A DNA stretch of 64,000 bases from Nitrospirota bacterium. GTDB taxonomy: Bacteria; JACPQY01. The stretch is taken from NCBI GenBank assembly GCA_016180645.1, contig JACPAV010000007.1, positions 62,001 to 126,000 of the forward strand. The letters run 5' to 3'. This document shows positions 49,742 through 57,616 of this stretch, one piece after another. Both the position numbers and the translations under genes were made by a program. Every line of letters starts with the position of its first letter. Position 1 is the stretch's first letter. The notes below the pieces were generated by a model. It worked only from the letters and a program-made list of their open reading frames with translations. It was not told where the DNA came from and did not search any database.

Positions 49742-51214
49742 GTGTCACGCAATACCCTCCTTCAATCCCTATTAGGGGCTGCGGTCGGGCTGGCAACAGC
49801 TTGTGCCGCAGCCCAACCTGTGTGGGTCTCCACCAATATCCACCCGGTATTTTCCACGCGGGAATACGTAATCGGGGTGGGCGCGGCTCCGCACACGCGA
49901 AGCGAGGAAAATGATCTGGCCCAGGCCGACTCCAACGCCCGCACGGAGATCGCCAAGCAAGTCCAAATCCGCGTTGAAGAGGTCATGTCCACGCGCCAAC
50001 ACGAGGCAGCCAGGGGAGAGGTGCGGACCGGCTCCTACGAAGTTTCCGTCCGGTCTCAGGAAAGCGTGGGTCTCACGTTGGAAGGCGTGAAAATCGTTGA
50101 GCGGTCCTTCGACAAGAAAGCCGGGCAGCACTACGCGCTGGCGGTCTTGCCGCGGGTCAGCACCTCTATCCGTCTGGCCGATCAGGCCGCTCAGGGTTTC
50201 CGTCAAGCCAAGGCAGCTTTGCGCGAGTCCGCGTTGCTCATCGACTCCGGCGACGTCGTGGGCGCCGCGCGAAGGCTGATCCTCGCGTCCGATGTTTACG
50301 AGAAGGCGGTTGGCCACGAATTGGTTTCTTCCGTCCTCGGACAAACAGGTTCGTCGCCCGATCGGGGCCCACCTCCCTTTCCCACTCTCATGGACTTGGT
50401 GGACAAGACGAAACTGGAGGTCGGGGCGGGTGACGGACAGGCGGGTGTGGCCGGAAGCCCGCTCCCTCGACCCATCCGTGTGCGCGCGGTCTACGCGGGA
50501 GCGGTTCCAGTGGCGCGGTTGCCCCTTGCCGTGGAGGCGCCCTCCGACGCGGCAAGCATAGAGCCGGGGATCCGAACCAACGCGAACGGCGAGGCGGAAA
50601 TTCGGGTCCTCAACGTCAGGAAAACGGGTAGAAGCGTAAACTCCGTCCCCGTTCGGGTGGCTTGGGACGATCTGGTGCAGGAGAGTCTGGGAGGCCGGCC
50701 GCCGTCCTGGATGGGGCGGCTCGGAGGCGGAACGGTCGCCTTCAGGTATCGGCTGCGAACCAAATCGGAAACGAGAGTCTTGGTTCAGACCTGCGTCTCG
50801 CGGGAGGATCGCGTCGTGTCGGATACCGTTCTGTTGCCGCGGCTGATGGGTGAATTCAAGAAGGCTGGGTTCCAGGTCCTGGAAGCACCCGCTTCGTTGG
50901 GAGCATGGGGCGCATGCCCGAAACCGGATGATTTGAGTGCGCTCCGCGAGAGTTTCCGCGACAGGACCGATTTACTTGTTCTTGCCGTTGCCGCAACGTC
51001 CTTCGCGGGCGTGAGAGAGGCCGTGACCGTCCATCGCGCACACCTGTTCGCGGCGGCGTATGACCTGACCCGAGATGAAACCGTCGCCTCTCTCGAAGGA
51101 GAAGCCGCGGGAGGCGGGAACACACCCGAGCGGGCTGCCGACCGCAGCGTGAGGCAGGTGGCCGAAGACTTGGCGCCTGAACTGGTTCGGAAAGCCGTTG
51201 AAGGTCTGCGGTAG
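49742..51214 (+). CDS. LPP20-like lipoprotein with Ig-like and CsgG/TolB-like regions
   Basis: 490 aa, GTG start. Lipobox with Cys21 (LATAC). Residues about 26-140 (PVWVSTNIHPVFSTREYVIG, DSNARTEIAKQVQIRVEEVM, YALAVLPRVSTSIRL) match the LPP20 lipoprotein domain. Residues about 235-325 resemble an Ig-like/carboxypeptidase-regulatory domain (GIRTNANGEAEIRVLNV). The C-terminus (about 345-490) looks like a TolB-N/CsgG-like domain. The palindrome TGACAC-AGT-GTGTCA overlaps the start at 49733-49747. Located in the exported-protein locus; forms a complex with neighbours by inference only. Confidence 0.8.
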   Translation: MSRNTLLQSLLGAAVGLATACAAAQPVWVSTNIHPVFSTREYVIGVGAAPHTRSEENDLAQADSNARTEIAKQVQIRVEEVMSTRQHEAARGEVRTGSYEVSVRSQESVGLTLEGVKIVERSFDKKAGQHYALAVLPRVSTSIRLADQAAQGFRQAKAALRESALLIDSGDVVGAARRLILASDVYEKAVGHELVSSVLGQTGSSPDRGPPPFPTLMDLVDKTKLEVGAGDGQAGVAGSPLPRPIRVRAVYAGAVPVARLPLAVEAPSDAASIEPGIRTNANGEAEIRVLNVRKTGRSVNSVPVRVAWDDLVQESLGGRPPSWMGRLGGGTVAFRYRLRTKSETRVLVQTCVSREDRVVSDTVLLPRLMGEFKKAGFQVLEAPASLGAWGACPKPDDLSALRESFRDRTDLLVLAVAATSFAGVREAVTVHRAHLFAAAYDLTRDETVASLEGEAAGGGNTPERAADRSVRQVAEDLAPELVRKAVEGLR

Positions 51215-51293
51215 CAACCGGCATCGTCCTTCTTCCGCCGGGAGCTACTTTACCTCAAGGGCGTCGTTTGATATAAGGCGGATGGAGGTTACG

Positions 51294-51755
51294 GTGGGGA
51301 AAATAAACCGCTTGATCGTCCTCGCTCTCATCGCACTGTTCTGCGTTTCGTGGCCCGGCGCTGCCTTATCGGAGGAATCACCCAAGAAGTCGAAATCCGT
51401 TCTTGATGAAGCGCTTTCCAAGTGCCAGCTCATTCTCGACGGTCTGGAGAAGGGCGGAAAGGAAGAGCATCGTCGGACGTCGGTGATCGGCGTGCGCGCT
51501 GGAAAGCCGGCGGGCGCACAGGAACTCTCGGACGATCCCGAGATCTCCGCGCTCCAAAAACAACTCAAGTCGGCAGGTGAGGCCGCCGCCCGGTTGCGGG
51601 GCGCCGTGGAAGCGAGTTCCGATCCGAAGTTCCGCGCCGATGCCTACAAGGCCCTCAGTGATCTCTATGGCTCGATGGCTGAGGCGGAGAAGCAGATCGC
51701 CGAGAAAACGGGCGCCAAGAAACAACCCGCCGATGGAGAAAGTGGAAAGCCGTAA
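51294..51755 (+). CDS. Exported helical protein of unknown function
   Basis: 153 aa from GTG 51294, favoured by GGAGG 5 nt upstream (ATG 51282 is also in frame). Signal peptide about 1-25 (LIVLALIALFCVSWPGAALS). Remaining sequence is helical and charged (SVLDEALSKCQLILDGLEKG, LQKQLKSAGEAAARLRGAVE), so a coiled-coil adaptor is likely. Overlaps the protease gene by 23 nt, indicating co-translation. Confidence 0.75.
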   Translation: MGKINRLIVLALIALFCVSWPGAALSEESPKKSKSVLDEALSKCQLILDGLEKGGKEEHRRTSVIGVRAGKPAGAQELSDDPEISALQKQLKSAGEAAARLRGAVEASSDPKFRADAYKALSDLYGSMAEAEKQIAEKTGAKKQPADGESGKP

Positions 51756-52662
51756 CCGTTTCCTGCGTTCCTTCCTTCTGCTGGGATTCATTCTTCTTCC
51801 CGGGAGCGCTTTTTCGCTCTCCCCCAAGGAGATTTACAAGAAGTCGGCGCCGTCCGTGGTGGCGATCCTGTGCTATGACCTCAAGGGGAGCGGCACCGCC
51901 GGCTCGGGGTTTCTGATCGATGAGAAGAGCCGCGTCCTTACGAATGCGCATGTGGTGATCGGCGGAAAAGGCGCTCCCTACGAGAAGATCTGGGTGTACT
52001 TCAAGCCGGAATCGATCACGGGCAATCCCGACAAGGACCTTCGCAATCCGGTGAAGGCGAAGGTTGAACGTTTCGACGACAAGTTGGACCTGGCCCTGCT
52101 GTCGCTCGAAAGTCCCCCCGCGGGAAGTTCTCCCTTGGCCCTGGCCGATCCCTCCTCCGTGGAGATCGGCGACTACGTGGCCGCCATCGGCCACCCGGAG
52201 CAGGGCGGACTATGGACGCTGACCACGGGGACGGTGAGCACGGTGGTGGCGGACATGGAAGGGGTTCCCGGCAAGGACGCATTTCAGACGGAGGCCAGCA
52301 TCAATCGCGGCAATTCGGGTGGGCCTCTCTTGGACGAGAACGGGAACGTCATCGGGATTAACTCGCTGATCGTAAGGCAGGCCGCCGACGGGCTGGCCAT
52401 CACGGATGTCAATTTCGCGATCAAGTCCGGCGTGGCCCAGAAATGGCTCAACCAGGGCGGCCTGAACGTGGCCCTCACCCCAAAATCGCCTACGTCGGGA
52501 GAAGACCCGGCCTTCGTGAGGGCGGCGGCGTCCAAGGAGAAGATCACCACATCGAAGCAGCCGTTCCGCATCGAAACGGTGGTCGAGGCGCAACGAAAGA
52601 AAATCGAGAAAGAGATGTCCGACATGATGGACGAAATGCATCGAAGGGTCATCGAAGAGTAA
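51733..52662 (+). CDS. Trypsin-like serine protease (HtrA/DegP type, no PDZ seen)
   Basis: 309 aa from ATG 51733. Signal peptide about 1-28. Catalytic triad His73 (TNAHVV), Asp119 (LDLALL) and Ser195 (NRGNSGGPL). C-terminal third (about 250-309) is charged and helical, without the PDZ domain of DegP, so substrate recognition may depend on partners. Cleaves misfolded or specific envelope proteins. Lies between an exported coiled-coil protein and a DUF4384 lipoprotein; a functional link with the caspase-like protein of the locus is speculative. Confidence 0.92.
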   Translation: MEKVESRNRFLRSFLLLGFILLPGSAFSLSPKEIYKKSAPSVVAILCYDLKGSGTAGSGFLIDEKSRVLTNAHVVIGGKGAPYEKIWVYFKPESITGNPDKDLRNPVKAKVERFDDKLDLALLSLESPPAGSSPLALADPSSVEIGDYVAAIGHPEQGGLWTLTTGTVSTVVADMEGVPGKDAFQTEASINRGNSGGPLLDENGNVIGINSLIVRQAADGLAITDVNFAIKSGVAQKWLNQGGLNVALTPKSPTSGEDPAFVRAAASKEKITTSKQPFRIETVVEAQRKKIEKEMSDMMDEMHRRVIEE

Positions 52663-52675
52663 AGGAGGAATTCGA

Positions 52676-53794
52676 ATGAAGAGGAAACTATGGACCGGTG
52701 TGCTGGCTTGCGGCCTGGCCGGTCTGATCTTGTCCGGCTGCGCCGAACCCAAGCCAAAGCCTGATACGCGCGAGAAGGCCAAACGCTCCCACGATGAACT
52801 CGAGCAGGAAGAAGAGCAGATGAAGGAACGGAAAAAAGAAGGCTCGCGCGATCATTCGAGGCTGGAGGAAGCGGCCCCCCCCCGTGGGGAGGTTGCTTCC
52901 CTGGTCCCGGCCCGCCCGCAGGATGCGGAAGCGGTGCCGGAAGCGGCCAGGAAGGCCGACCCGGCCGCTCCCGCGGCCCCGAAACCAACGATGGCCGAGC
53001 CGTGCCGTTGGGTCGAGGCGGAGGGAGTCGTCGGGATGAGCGACCAGGACACACTCTACCAGGCGAAGGGCCGCGCGATTGCGGCGGCGCGGCAGGAGGC
53101 CATCAAGAACGTGCTCGGTTACGAAATCCGATCCCGCGATGCGGTTTTCCAACAAGAGTCGCTCCGGGGCGAGCAGACTTTGGTGGAAAGCCTCATCGTC
53201 AGCACGCAATACGGACTCATCCTCGATGAAGAGATTCTGGCGGCGGGACCCCTCCGGGATGGGGCGAAGTATCGCGCGAGAGTTCGAACGTGCATCGCTC
53301 GACAACCGGAGAGAATGGACAAGGGATTTCGCGTGACGTTGGGCCTCAATCGGCAGACGTTCGTGGAAGGGGACGAGGCGGTGGTGGATATGACGGTCAC
53401 GCGGGATTCCTGTGTGTATCTGCTGAACGTGGACACGATGGGGAACATGAGCCTGGTGTTTCCCAACTCCGTGGCATCCGGGAACTGCGCGGTGGCCGGC
53501 AAGTTCATCCAATACCCCGATGCCTCGCTTCAACGGAAGGGTGTTCACCTGACAGCGGTCTTGCCTCAGGGGACGAGGACCTCAACCGAAACGTTGAAGA
53601 TTATTGCCTTCAAGACGAAAATGGATCACTTGTTCTCCGATTCCCCCCCGGCCGTTGCATCGACAATCAACGTGAGTTTCGAGCGGCGAGAGCAACACAA
53701 CACCGGGGCCTACGGCGACTTGGTTCGGAAGCTTGTCCTCGATGACGTCGAGTGGGTCGAAGATTCCGCCGCTTTTGTCATCCACGCGAAGTGA
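52676..53794 (+). CDS. LPP20-like/DUF4384 lipoprotein
   Basis: 372 aa; AAAGGAGG upstream. Lipobox Cys22 (LSGC). A charged coiled segment (about 30-65) and Pro/Ala-rich linker lead to an LPP20-like region (about 108-205: WVEAEGVVGMSDQDTLYQAK, RAIAAARQEAIKNVLGYEIR) and DUF4384 (about 222-300: FRVTLGLNRQTFVEGDEAVV, YLLNVDTMGNMSLVFPN). DUF4384 is often fused or adjacent to caspase-like (C14) or kinase domains, consistent with the caspase gene 1.1 kb downstream. Outer-membrane or periplasmic lipoprotein; function unknown. Confidence 0.85.
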   Translation: MKRKLWTGVLACGLAGLILSGCAEPKPKPDTREKAKRSHDELEQEEEQMKERKKEGSRDHSRLEEAAPPRGEVASLVPARPQDAEAVPEAARKADPAAPAAPKPTMAEPCRWVEAEGVVGMSDQDTLYQAKGRAIAAARQEAIKNVLGYEIRSRDAVFQQESLRGEQTLVESLIVSTQYGLILDEEILAAGPLRDGAKYRARVRTCIARQPERMDKGFRVTLGLNRQTFVEGDEAVVDMTVTRDSCVYLLNVDTMGNMSLVFPNSVASGNCAVAGKFIQYPDASLQRKGVHLTAVLPQGTRTSTETLKIIAFKTKMDHLFSDSPPAVASTINVSFERREQHNTGAYGDLVRKLVLDDVEWVEDSAAFVIHAK

Positions 53795-53831
53795 CGTTGC
53801 GGGTGTGGGAGGCCGGTGCTAATCTTTGGGT

Positions 53832-53921
53832 GTGGGAAAGATCGTCAGGAACCTGACCCTTACAAGGGACAAGGGGAGCGCCAAATTTGAATGTCTGCTG
53901 GACTCAGGGGCCGGCGTCTAA
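53832..53921 (+). pseudogene. N-terminal fragment of a clan AA (retropepsin-like) aspartic protease
   Basis: 29 codons from GTG 53832 to TAA: GKIVRNLTLTRDKGSAKFEC then LLDSGAGV. Clan AA aspartic proteases begin similarly, with an initial strand followed by an A-x-x-D-[ST]-G-A catalytic motif; here LLDSGAG then stops abruptly. The rest of the gene (about 80-100 residues) is missing. Probably a remnant left by insertion of the nuclease gene that starts 10 nt later. Confidence 0.55.
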
Positions 53922-53930
53922 GGTACTACC

Positions 53931-54431
53931 ATGAGGAAGCGGCGGGCGCCCTACAAAGCCGATCGGGTGAAAGCGCAGATCACCGAAATCCGCGAGCGGG
54001 TTGCGTACCTGACCGACGGATGGGGGCGATTCGTGGAAGGATTGGTCCAGCCGTGCGTGCCGGAGTTGTTCAAGACATTGGGGATTGAGCTTTCCGAGAC
54101 GGCCGAAAGCCGGAAGAAGCACAAAGACGACGACACCCTTGAGGTGGACGTATTGGCCGTGGGAGACGAGCACGTGGTGGCCGTGAGCGTTAAGACAACC
54201 CTATCGAGGAAAGATGATGTGGACGACCTTGAAAGGGACCTTGGACGTTTTTTTGACTTCTTTCCCGAGTACCGGGGCAGGAGACTACTCGGCGCCATGG
54301 CGGGAATCACTGTAAGAGGCGGGGTGGACCGCTACGCCGAAAGCAAGGGATTTTATGTCCTCACTCCCGCTGGCCATGCGATGAAACTCGCCAACTCCAA
54401 AGGCTTCAAGCCCAGGGTCTGGAATGCGTAG
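53931..54431 (+). CDS. PD-(D/E)xK nuclease superfamily protein (DUF3782-like), altered active site
   Basis: 166 aa. VKAQITEIRERVAYLTDGWGRFVEGLVQP is the usual helical N-terminus of DUF3782-type proteins, and DDDTLEVDVLAVGDEHVVAVSVKTTLSRKDDVDDL corresponds to the nuclease core. In active members D-x(n)-E-x-K is present; here the E position is Ser (VSVKT), so it may be catalytically dead. Family members are widespread mobile genes. The C-terminal 48 residues are duplicated at 54642-54785. Confidence 0.75.
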   Translation: MRKRRAPYKADRVKAQITEIRERVAYLTDGWGRFVEGLVQPCVPELFKTLGIELSETAESRKKHKDDDTLEVDVLAVGDEHVVAVSVKTTLSRKDDVDDLERDLGRFFDFFPEYRGRRLLGAMAGITVRGGVDRYAESKGFYVLTPAGHAMKLANSKGFKPRVWNA

Positions 54432-54640
54432 TATGGCGATCTTCCTCGCGCGTTCCCCGGCCGGTAGCCGCACCCTTTATGGGTGCGTCTTCAGGCGCGC
54501 TGGGCGCAGGCATAAAGCCTGCGGCTACCTCGCGCTCTTAATGTCGGCGGCCGTGGCCACAGGCTGTGCGCATCCCAAACCCATCCTGGACGACACCCGC
54601 CAGAGGACACGCGATGAACCCGGACGCTACCGACTACACT
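54432..54640. other. Scrambled stretch: palindromic repeat plus orphan lipoprotein signal
   Basis: After the nuclease gene come the repeat 54463-54529 and, in one frame, LALLMSAAVATGCAHPKP from about 54532 (possible start ATG 54541), a good lipoprotein signal peptide with lipobox but without its protein: the frame passes into the duplicated nuclease fragment region out of register and ends at 54669. Read as a truncated lipoprotein gene. Confidence 0.45.
54463..54529. repeat. GGTAGCCGC palindromic repeat
   Basis: 9-bp ends GGTAGCCGC (54463-54471) and GCGGCTACC (54521-54529). Inside, CGCACCC-TTTAT-GGGTGCG and CGCAGGC-ATAAA-GCCTGCG form two hairpins. Same two-hairpin plan as the GTAGGGG family but with different arms. 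Confidence 0.75.
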
Positions 54641-54641
54641 T

Positions 54642-54785
54642 CTCGGCGCCATGGCCGGGATTACAGTGAAGGGCGGTGTGGACCGGTACGCAGAGAAGAA
54701 AGGGTTTTACGTGCTGACCCCCGCCGGAAATGCCATGAGAATCGCGAACTCCAAGGGCTTCAAGCCGAGAATATGGGCCGGGTAA
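54642..54785 (+). pseudogene. Duplicated C-terminal fragment of the DUF3782-like gene
   Basis: 48 codons reading LGAMAGITVKGGVDRYAEKK then GFYVLTPAGNAMRIANSKGF and KPRIWAG before TAA. Nearly identical to the last 48 residues of the gene ending at 54431 (LGAMAGITVRGGVDRYAESK ...). The N-terminal two thirds are missing. Divergence of a few residues shows the duplication is not brand new, or that it came from a sister gene. Confidence 0.8.
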
Positions 54786-54906
54786 CTTCCGGACCGGTCG
54801 GCGTGGACCCCGAGGTGATTGAAATCGCGTGAGGGCCATGAAACTCTCAACTCCCATGGAGTCTGACCCGATGCCCACAATGTACATGAGCAATGGAGGA
54901 TTTCGA

Positions 54907-56442
54907 GTGGGTCGCTTGACGGCGAGGTTGCTGAAACGAGGGAAACTTCTTCAATTCCTCTTGGTGGTAACGATGTTCGGTAGGGTGGAGTACGTTCTCA
55001 GCGATGACAGCGGCAAGCCCTCGTGGGTGGAACGCGGCAGCGGGGCGTTCGTTGTTGCCGGTCAGAAGATATTCTACGGCGTAGGCGTAGTAGAGGGCAT
55101 CAAGAACGCGAATATGGCACAAAAAACGGCTGAGAACAGGGCTCGTGCTGAACTCGCGAAAGTGAGCGAGAGCTATTCGGCATACCTCATGAGGAGGTGG
55201 GATCAAGTCTTGTCGGAGTACGGACAGTTCTCTCTCAGAAGAGGTCTTGAGGAAGCAATTCAGACCGCGTTCACTCAAGCGATTGCCGATGCGAAAATCG
55301 TGGATCGGTGGCAGGCAAATGAAGATGACGGTTCCGTGTGGGGTACGATAAAGAAGTCTCCCGTGTACGTGTTAACGGGTTTCAGTTTGGACGACGTACA
55401 GCGGTATGCGGCCAAGGAGTTCAATCGGTTGCTACTGTTTTCCAGCGAAAACCGAGAGGGTGCCAAGGGCCTTGGGAAGCAGTGGGACAAAGCTTTCTCC
55501 GAGCTTCTCAAGGTGGATGCTGCACACAGGTTGACCGGGGAGTCTCATGTCGGTGAAGGCGAGTTCACCACTCCTGCGTCCCCGCAGTCATCCTCAGCAC
55601 TGCGTGCACAAACGAGCGCGATCACCCCGGTCGGATCTGAAGTCGACTCCCCACCTGGAGTTCGCGTGAAGGCGGCTGGCTCGTTCTGGGCGCTTATTGT
55701 GGGGATCGAACACTATCCGAGTCTGCCTGCGGTCGATTTTGCACAACAGGATGTGACCGCCATCAAGCAGTACCTGACGACCACCATGGGATTCCCGGAG
55801 GAAAACGTTGTTATGCTCACTGACTCCAATGCGACGAAATCCGGAATCCAGAAGTACTTGAACGAGTGGCTGCCGCGCAATACGAACGCGAAGTCGCGCA
55901 TCCTGATCTTCTTTGCCGGTCATGGCGCGCCGGAAACCGAAACAGGAGACGCGTATCTTGTCCCGTATGACGGCGATCCCAATTTCCTCAAGACCACGGG
56001 AATCCTTCTCAAGGACTTCTACACGGCCATCGAGGCTCTTCCGGCCAAAGATGTCATCGTATTGACTGATGCCTGCTTCTCAGGCGCGGGCGGCCGTTCG
56101 GTGCTGGCCAAGGGTGCGCGACCACTCGTGACGAAGGTTGACACCGCCCTGCCCCCGAGCTCCAAGATTCTCTCCATCGCCGCCGCTTCCGGCTCCGAGA
56201 TCACCGCCTCTTACGAAGAAAAGGGGCACGGACTCTTCACGTATTTTCTTCTCAAGGGTTTGCGAGGCGATGCGGACAAAGATCAGGACGGGTGGGTGAC
56301 GGTGGCCGAGGCTTACGACTACCTCAAGCCGAACGTCCAGAAGATGGCCCGGCGGCAAAACCGCGAGCAGACGCCACAACTGCTCCCCGGCCTCGATGCG
56401 CTTGGGGTGAAAGCCAAACTGAAACTGGCCAAGGTGAAGTAG
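54907..56442 (+). CDS. Exported caspase-like protein (C14) with N-terminal LPP20-like domain
   Basis: 511 aa from GTG 54907, preceded by GGAGGA (in-frame ATGs upstream lack such a site). N-terminal signal/anchor (LLQFLLVVTMFGRVEYVLS), LPP20-like region (about 38-160: PSWVERGSGAFVVAGQKIFY, AENRARAELAKVSESYSAYL), linker (210-255), then the caspase p20-like domain (about 260-420): WALIVGIEHYP, catalytic His339 in IFFAGHGAP and Cys390 in VLTDACFSGAGG, followed by IAAASGSEITASYEEKGHGL and a small C-terminal p10-like part. Metacaspase-like proteases cut after Lys/Arg. The export signal is notable because most bacterial caspase-like proteins are cytoplasmic. Last complete gene of the locus. Confidence 0.88.
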   Translation: MGRLTARLLKRGKLLQFLLVVTMFGRVEYVLSDDSGKPSWVERGSGAFVVAGQKIFYGVGVVEGIKNANMAQKTAENRARAELAKVSESYSAYLMRRWDQVLSEYGQFSLRRGLEEAIQTAFTQAIADAKIVDRWQANEDDGSVWGTIKKSPVYVLTGFSLDDVQRYAAKEFNRLLLFSSENREGAKGLGKQWDKAFSELLKVDAAHRLTGESHVGEGEFTTPASPQSSSALRAQTSAITPVGSEVDSPPGVRVKAAGSFWALIVGIEHYPSLPAVDFAQQDVTAIKQYLTTTMGFPEENVVMLTDSNATKSGIQKYLNEWLPRNTNAKSRILIFFAGHGAPETETGDAYLVPYDGDPNFLKTTGILLKDFYTAIEALPAKDVIVLTDACFSGAGGRSVLAKGARPLVTKVDTALPPSSKILSIAAASGSEITASYEEKGHGLFTYFLLKGLRGDADKDQDGWVTVAEAYDYLKPNVQKMARRQNREQTPQLLPGLDALGVKAKLKLAKVK

Positions 56443-56464
56443 GGTCGTGACGTGATGGCCCGCC

Positions 56465-56736
56465 ATGCAACGAGTAGCCTACCAGGAGTTTGAGGCGAGC
56501 GAGATCTACTGCCCGAAGTGCGGGCGGGCGATGCCGGTCAGGAAGAGGCTACTGCTCGCGCTCCCGGAAGGGGACAAGTTCGACCCATGGAGGGGTCTGT
56601 ACTTGCGCGCGCGCGGGCCAGGACGGCACGCTTCGATCGATCGCGCAAGTGCGATTATGTCTGCTCGCAGTGCGGCTCGCCGGTGGGGTCCAAGTTGGAC
56701 AAGTCCGCCGGGCCGGTGAGATTCACCCGGCGGTAG
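56465..56736 (+). pseudogene. Small zinc-ribbon gene split by a frameshift
   Basis: First frame from ATG 56465: ASEIYCPKCGRAMPVRKRLL then LALPEGDKFD. Second frame (-1 relative) ending TAG 56734-56736: KCDYVCSQCGSPVGSKLDKS then AGPVRFTRR. CPKCG and CSQCG make a four-Cys zinc ribbon, so both halves belong together. The frame change lies near the GCGCGCGCGCG run at about 56606-56616, a site prone to indels. Either a real mutation or a sequencing error. Confidence 0.6.
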
Positions 56737-56740
56737 CCGG

Positions 56741-56842
56741 CCCCCCCCCCCCCCATCCCAACCTTCCCCCTCCAGGGGGGAAGGAGAAGGGGCGAACCTC
56801 CAAGTTCGCCCATCACAGGAGGGAGCATCTGAAGATGCTCCC
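56741..56842. repeat. C14 homopolymer and three hairpins of the palindromic repeat family
   Basis: C14 at 56741-56754; CCTTCCCCC-TCCA-GGGGGGAAGG; GGCGAAC-CTCCAA-GTTCGCC; GGGAGCATCT-GA-AGATGCTCCC (56821-56842). The last hairpin and the following CCTACG are identical to part of the htpX-flanking repeats. Confidence 0.65.
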
Positions 56843-56906
56843 CTACGTCAAGGAGGTCCCGGGATTGGTCCCAAGCGAAGTAAGAAGCCTCTTGGGGCGC
56901 TTGGCC

Positions 56907-57599
56907 CTACTGGGCGTAGATCGTGACCAGAGAGACCGACTGGTCGTATACCCCTACGGTGCTCGTGCCTAGTGCGCTCCCGTCCGATCCGGTTGCCGTG
57001 ATCGTCGCTTTCCCCACCGGCAGACCGAAGAAAATGAATCGACCCGAAGCGTCGGACGATTTGGCCTGCAAGTCGGGAACCAATCCCGCGAAGTAGATAG
57101 GGGAAAGGCCGGAGTCAACGGCGGCCTTGGCGCCGAAAATGCCTTTTTCCTCGCCATCGACGACCCGCACGACGGACCCGGCCAGCACACCAACGCCTGC
57201 GGGTACTCCGGAGGCGCCCAGCAGGGTCAGCATGGTGGTGGCCAGTGAGGTGTTCACCAAGTAGAACGTTCTCCCGGTCAGGTCGCTTTGGATGGGGGAG
57301 CCGCCGACGTGGAAGGTGAAGGTCGGCTTCCCAAGATAGCTATCGGAGGCCAATACGGCCAGGGTCACATCCGTTCCTTGGGGAACGCCCTCAATCTTGA
57401 TGGCTCCTCCGGCCCCCGATGTGGCTGTGATCCCCATCGGCTGGTCGAAATTGAGGAGATCCACCGTGGCGCCTTGCACCGCGGTTCCGATCGAGAACAC
57501 CTCGACCTTTCCTTCGATCGATTGGGTGGCCGCTTTGTCATCGCCACATCCGGCCAAGAGACCTGCAAAGAGCGCCGCAATCCAAACATGTTTGTTCAT
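56907..57599 (-). CDS. Lipoprotein with carboxypeptidase-regulatory-like repeats
   Basis: 230 aa; ATG preceded by GGAGGTGGATT. Lipobox LLAGC at about 17. Sequence is beta-rich: IEGKVEVFSIGTAVQGATVD (about 28-47) and GRFIFFGLPVGKATITATGS (about 186-205) are typical carboxypeptidase-regulatory-like/Ig-type folds. Last gene of the leftward RND/DUF1302/penicillin-acylase/DUF1329 operon; 17 nt after the DUF1329 stop. Binding or structural role inferred. Confidence 0.8.
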   Translation of the reverse strand: MNKHVWIAALFAGLLAGCGDDKAATQSIEGKVEVFSIGTAVQGATVDLLNFDQPMGITATSGAGGAIKIEGVPQGTDVTLAVLASDSYLGKPTFTFHVGGSPIQSDLTGRTFYLVNTSLATTMLTLLGASGVPAGVGVLAGSVVRVVDGEEKGIFGAKAAVDSGLSPIYFAGLVPDLQAKSSDASGRFIFFGLPVGKATITATGSDGSALGTSTVGVYDQSVSLVTIYAQ

Positions 57600-57616
57600 A
57601 ATCCACCTCCGCCTTT

